Source: Nautilus pompilius (taxonomy: Eukaryota; Mollusca; Cephalopoda; Nautilida; Nautilidae). Taken from it: a stretch of 64,000 nt of DNA. Every line of letters starts with the position of its first letter. Position 1 is the stretch's first letter. Shown here one piece after another: positions 60,296 to 64,000 of this stretch. The notes under the pieces are model-generated. The model was given only the letters and a program-made list of their open reading frames with translations. It had not been told where the DNA came from and ran no database searches. The stretch covers positions 1 through 64,000 of the forward strand of contig JACATO010001676.1 of NCBI GenBank assembly GCA_018389105.1, in the 5' to 3' direction. Made by a program: the position numbers and the translations under genes.

Positions 60296-60438
60296 GTTGG
60301 TATAGCACCAGCAATTCTTAATCCTATAGATAAGACTATAATCGATGTCATTTGATTTGACTCTCGATTTCAAAGCAAATGACGTTAACTGTAGTCTCAT
60401 CTATGGGATTAATTAAGAATTACTGGTGCTATAACAAC
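60296..60438. mobile_element. Foldback MITE-like inverted repeat, 143 bp
   Basis: The left arm begins GTTGGTATAGCACCAGCAAT and the right arm, read on the minus strand, begins GTTGTTATAGCACCAGTAAT. The arms pair over about 60 bases with scattered mismatches and a short indel, leaving a loop of roughly 20 bases. This is the structure of a foldback MITE. A long hairpin RNA is the alternative. The target duplication is not clear, and there is no coding capacity. Confidence 0.7.
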
Positions 60439-60439
60439 C

Positions 60440-62395
60440 AGCCCTGTTCTTTACATTTTAAATTAATTTATGTAGGGAAAAAAAAATGCGTTTGGTCGAG
60501 CCACTAGTGGGTTCTCAAACTGAGTGAATGAGCAACACGATAATCTATCTTACTTTTGCCAGTGAAGCCAAAGAACTGTGGGCAAACTTTCTCTTCTGGA
60601 CACTTTATGTAGGGGAGAAGAAACAAGGCAACATTAATATCAGCCCGCATCTGCTCCTCTGCTGGAAAATTTCTTTTCTCTATTCTTGTTTATCAGGGTT
60701 AAACCAACTCTACCAACAAGCGATTTGGATCGCTGATAATGTGCCATTTTCCTTTTTTTTTTAAAAGTTAATATCTAATTTTCTCAGCCTCGCTTTGCGG
60801 ATTGCTCCCACATTCCCTGTCGGGGTTAGATCAGGGAAGCTTCTAGCCCCCCATTCTATACATTTCACGTCGCTTTGTCCGAAAAGCTGCCCAACAGTTC
60901 TTCATACGTGGCAGGGCGAAAGATGTGGGTGGAGCCTAGCTCATTTCGGGGACCACACTTCTCTGAGAAGTTAATGTACTTCTGCGTCAAGAACTCGTAG
61001 CCGGATTAATGCATGGCGCAACTTCAAAATTTACACTGATAATTCACGAGAAATAGCTTTTTCTAATTTTTTTAATTTTTTTTTTTTGTTATTCATTGTG
61101 TATAATTTCCAAAGATGGCGTCAGGGCGTCAAGGGACCTACCAAGGGGAACATCAATTTGCTACAACCACCAGCGACCTTTTTCTTGTGCCTGGTGAATA
61201 TGGGAGTCAAAGAACCGTGTCAACTGTATGCATAATGGTATCTTTTTAAAGAGGAATGTAAGTGGGATCTCGATGAATTAATTCCTATAAAAGGAACAAT
61301 ACAAAAATTACTTGCGGTCTGTACTTGGAGGCAAGAAAATCAAACCTTTCTCCTACTTTTTAAAGTTGTGAATAGTTGTCTCCCCTGACAGATTAACAAC
61401 TCACTGCACCGAATGCAGCAAATGTTGAATAATCACAAAGTGACAAGAATTGCACATCTTTAGCCAAGCTCGCCAATATAATGCTATCACCCACTCCAAC
61501 TTTCAACAACAAATGGAAATTTTTAACCCACAAAAATGAATTATCTCCCTTCTTTTTTGTTAATACCGAGGAAAAGGGTGTTGTAAAATGCTTTGCGAGA
61601 GAAGGGAGAGAACTCCGAAAAAAAATGCTAACACACGCACTCACTCCACAGACTCTGTTGGGAATTTCTCACGTGCGTTGTCGTAGCTACATTTTCTTCA
61701 TCATCTCATATATAGGGAGGGGAAAAAATACACATAAGTAATTACTTTTAATACAGTTCCAGGTTGGGTGCTATATTACCTAAGCACATCAGGTGTTTAT
61801 GCTGTATATATATTAGATATTAAATGATTATACACCAAAATCGTCTATTCAGATGAGCCCCGGGTATATGACTAACAGCTGTCATTCTTGATGATATAAG
61901 CGGGATTCTGTCTTAGTGTTGTCATTATAAACAAGGGAGATAACACCGGACGCTCATAAATAAAATCAGAATAATCTTCCAGGTATCAGAGTACAAAAGT
62001 CAAACTTTATTTAAAAAAAAACACTTGGAAATTATGCATAAAAATATATATATTAAATTCAAACACCCCATCCGCTTTACACCTGGCGAATTATGTGATC
62101 AGTGGCGAGAGAAATTGAATACAACCCTGTAGCAACCTGTCCACTAGACAGCATTGTTCCATAATATACTATAGGTATAGCCCCACTGGGCTTGCTAAAT
62201 ATTCCCTACTACTAGACAATATATATTAGAGTTTTGATTTCAAAAGACCCCTTTTCACCTGTAATTTAGCAATAGCATAGCTTCATTTGAACGTCCCTAG
62301 GATAACTCACGTGTACGGTCTACAGTAACTATTCGTTTACTGGTTTGATATTATTGCTAAATTACTACAAATTAAACCAAAACACACTCCAGGTT
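60440..62395. other. Non-coding stretch
   Basis: No gene is recognised. The short frames at 60528-60764 and 61393-61741 lack motifs. Confidence 0.5.
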
Positions 62396-62399
62396 TTTG

Positions 62400-62640
62400 C
62401 TTAATGTCTCTTCTCCTGCCAGGTCCCTCATAGCGCGGCGATTATCTGGCAGAGAGTCACGAGGTACTGGCATATAAAAATCCTAGCCAGAACTCCTCGA
62501 TTCTAGATGCGAGAAGAAACCCATCCAGCTGGTGCCAGTGGGGTGTGCCAAAGCCAGGGGACCCTGACTGGGAGTCAAACTCGGTCACGAAACCGCTGAC
62601 ACACACAAGTTTACCTTCAGAGTCTGTAAGCTCAAACATG
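62400..62640 (-). mobile_element. SINE copy (tRNA-headed family)
   Basis: On the minus strand the B-box-like CCGAGTTTGACTCCCAGTCA is followed by CACTGGCACCAGCTGGATGG. The core variant TTTCTTCTCGCATCTAGAAT follows, then GAGTTCTGGCTAGG. It matches the copy at 39.0 kb in order. Confidence 0.55.
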
Positions 62641-62649
62641 CGGCACAAA

Positions 62650-63780
62650 TTCAAAAGCAATGGCAAATGTCAAATCTGTGTAGCAACTCCAAAGTGCAGA
62701 CCATATATTGTTCTTCTGTTGTTCCCTTTAAAAGAAAAAAAAAAGGCCCAACACAAATATCTTTGGGATCGTGGAGAAAAATAGCCTCATCCACACGTAG
62801 CTCTGCAAGCAAACTGGCATCTGACAGAGTTCTGTAAGCTCGCACCCCCCCCACACACGGAGAGGAAGTGGAAGCCATCAGAGGCGATATCGCGTTTGTG
62901 TTAAGTGGCGCACAGGCCCTGCAATTTCTGAGAATGCATTGCCCACATATGCGCACTTACTTCCCCCTGCTTCTCCTCCTCCCACCCAATCCACACGTTA
63001 TGGGTTTGGGAGTAACAAGGAACGGGAAGCGGCTTTATCGTCTTCGGGTGCACCAGTATCTGTCACAGGGATGCCCTCCACCCCCAGGCAGCGTGTGGGA
63101 CCTCAAAGAATTTTCCTTGCCACAAAAAGCACAAAAGACGCGTGGGAACGAACCTTTAATCGAGCACTGCCCATTTTAACGAGAACTGCTCGTAGATCCA
63201 CGCCATTATCCATCTCTATGACTTAAACTTACGGAGGCCTAATCAGCATAAGCAGTCAGATCACAATTCAGTGCCACATACATGCAAATGACTTGGCCTT
63301 CTCAGCCTCTGTAGCTAGTTTCCGAGATGTCACTCCGTCCTCTGACATTGCAAGGACTCTCAAAGACACCAGGCTCTGCCACTCCTTTTAAGAATAAAGT
63401 CATGACCTAAAAAGAAAAGGTCCCTTATGACGTTGATGTGTGAAGGTGACTTTCTTACAGACTTAATTCTATGAAAAAATACCCCTTAAACAAATTTTTT
63501 TATTATTCCCTCATTGGCTGGCCCAGGCCTAGATACTTCCCCCGCCTGATTTCAGGGATGAAGCTAGAACACCTTTTTTGTTTAGTTACTCTACTTTCAT
63601 TTTACCCTGGTCTTTAACAGAGACTTACGTAGAACTAATGCATTCATACATGGCAGACAGTCTTCCAGGACTGGATCACCTCTGTTACTTTTGCTGTTCC
63701 TGGCAGTTCAGTTTTGCTTACTTGTTATGGGGGGCAATGGTAATTTCTAATTAAGCATCAATCAGGCCATTAGAGGCATC
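62650..63780. other. Non-coding stretch, weak coding hint on minus strand
   Basis: The minus frame at 62651-62956 contains a balanced segment (VRAYRTLSDASLLAELRVDE, then AIFLHDPKDICVG). No acceptor-donor pair defines an exon. No gene is established. The rest is unremarkable. Confidence 0.3.
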
Positions 63781-63849
63781 ACACGTTTGAGGATCAAGGG
63801 GTCAGGCTGTGGGACGTCGGTCGTGCAGCCTCATCCATTTTCGGTCGTC

Positions 63850-63926
63850 GCCCGGAATTCCGGAAGATCTTGGAATCATAAAGTCTGGACGTTTCAACCG
63901 CAGAGTAAAACCGGAAGACCGGAATA
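63850..63926. promoter_or_regulatory. Cluster of four ETS-type motifs
   Basis: CCGGAA or CCGGAAG occurs at 63852, 63860, 63911 and 63919, and includes the palindrome CCGGAATTCCGG. ETS clusters of this density are typical of TATA-less promoters. A gene may lie beyond the right edge or on the minus strand. None is visible inside the window. Confidence 0.35.
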
Positions 63927-64000
63927 AAAGAAAACACAAACAACCACCAACTAGCATACACGAACAGGGATTTTATTTACAAAGAAAATGTCCAATCTGC

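Overview
The window reads as nuclear DNA from an animal, probably a marine mollusc or another lophotrochozoan. The grounds are very low coding density, abundant long microsatellites (GA/CT, TG/CA, ATT/AAT), tRNA-headed SINE copies, Tc1-like and CACTA-like DNA transposon relics, vertebrate-type TTAGGG interstitial repeats, GT-AG splice signals and discrete CpG-rich islands in an AT-rich background. The phylum is an inference. Nothing looks prokaryotic, viral or organellar, and I saw no rRNA, intact tRNA or CRISPR array.

Layout. 1-18 kb is AT-rich non-coding DNA with microsatellites, a few SINE copies and a decayed protein-coding relic (16.0-16.8 kb). 18.04-18.70 kb is a 16-copy, 41-bp minisatellite. 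24.0-24.7 kb is a GA-rich low-complexity block. 25.8-33.1 kb holds a chain of small, phase-compatible candidate exons on the minus strand, ending in an acidic C-terminal exon with a good splice acceptor. 33.6-34.4 kb is a second minisatellite. 34.5-36.4 kb is a CpG island. 37.4-38.0 kb holds a third tandem repeat, and 43.8-44.8 kb a dead Tc1-like transposon. 51.5-53.6 kb and 54.7-57.2 kb are two more CpG-rich stretches; the second contains a possible minus-strand first exon with a consensus donor at 54751.

The most distinctive item is 57176-59448: a 2.27-kb DNA transposon bounded by CACTG-starting terminal inverted repeats and an apparent TTA target duplication. It carries a frameshifted copy of a cysteine-rich protein family common in invertebrate genomes. 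Its ends and the residue pattern of its protein suggest the CACTA/EnSpm (CMC) group. It sits three bases after a short ATG-initiated frame within a YY1-like promoter motif. Downstream are a foldback MITE-like hairpin (60.3-60.4 kb), another SINE copy (62.4 kb) and a cluster of ETS motifs at the right edge.

No complete host gene can be assembled from sequence alone. The candidate exons are short and unrecognised, and their links are inferences from splice phase.
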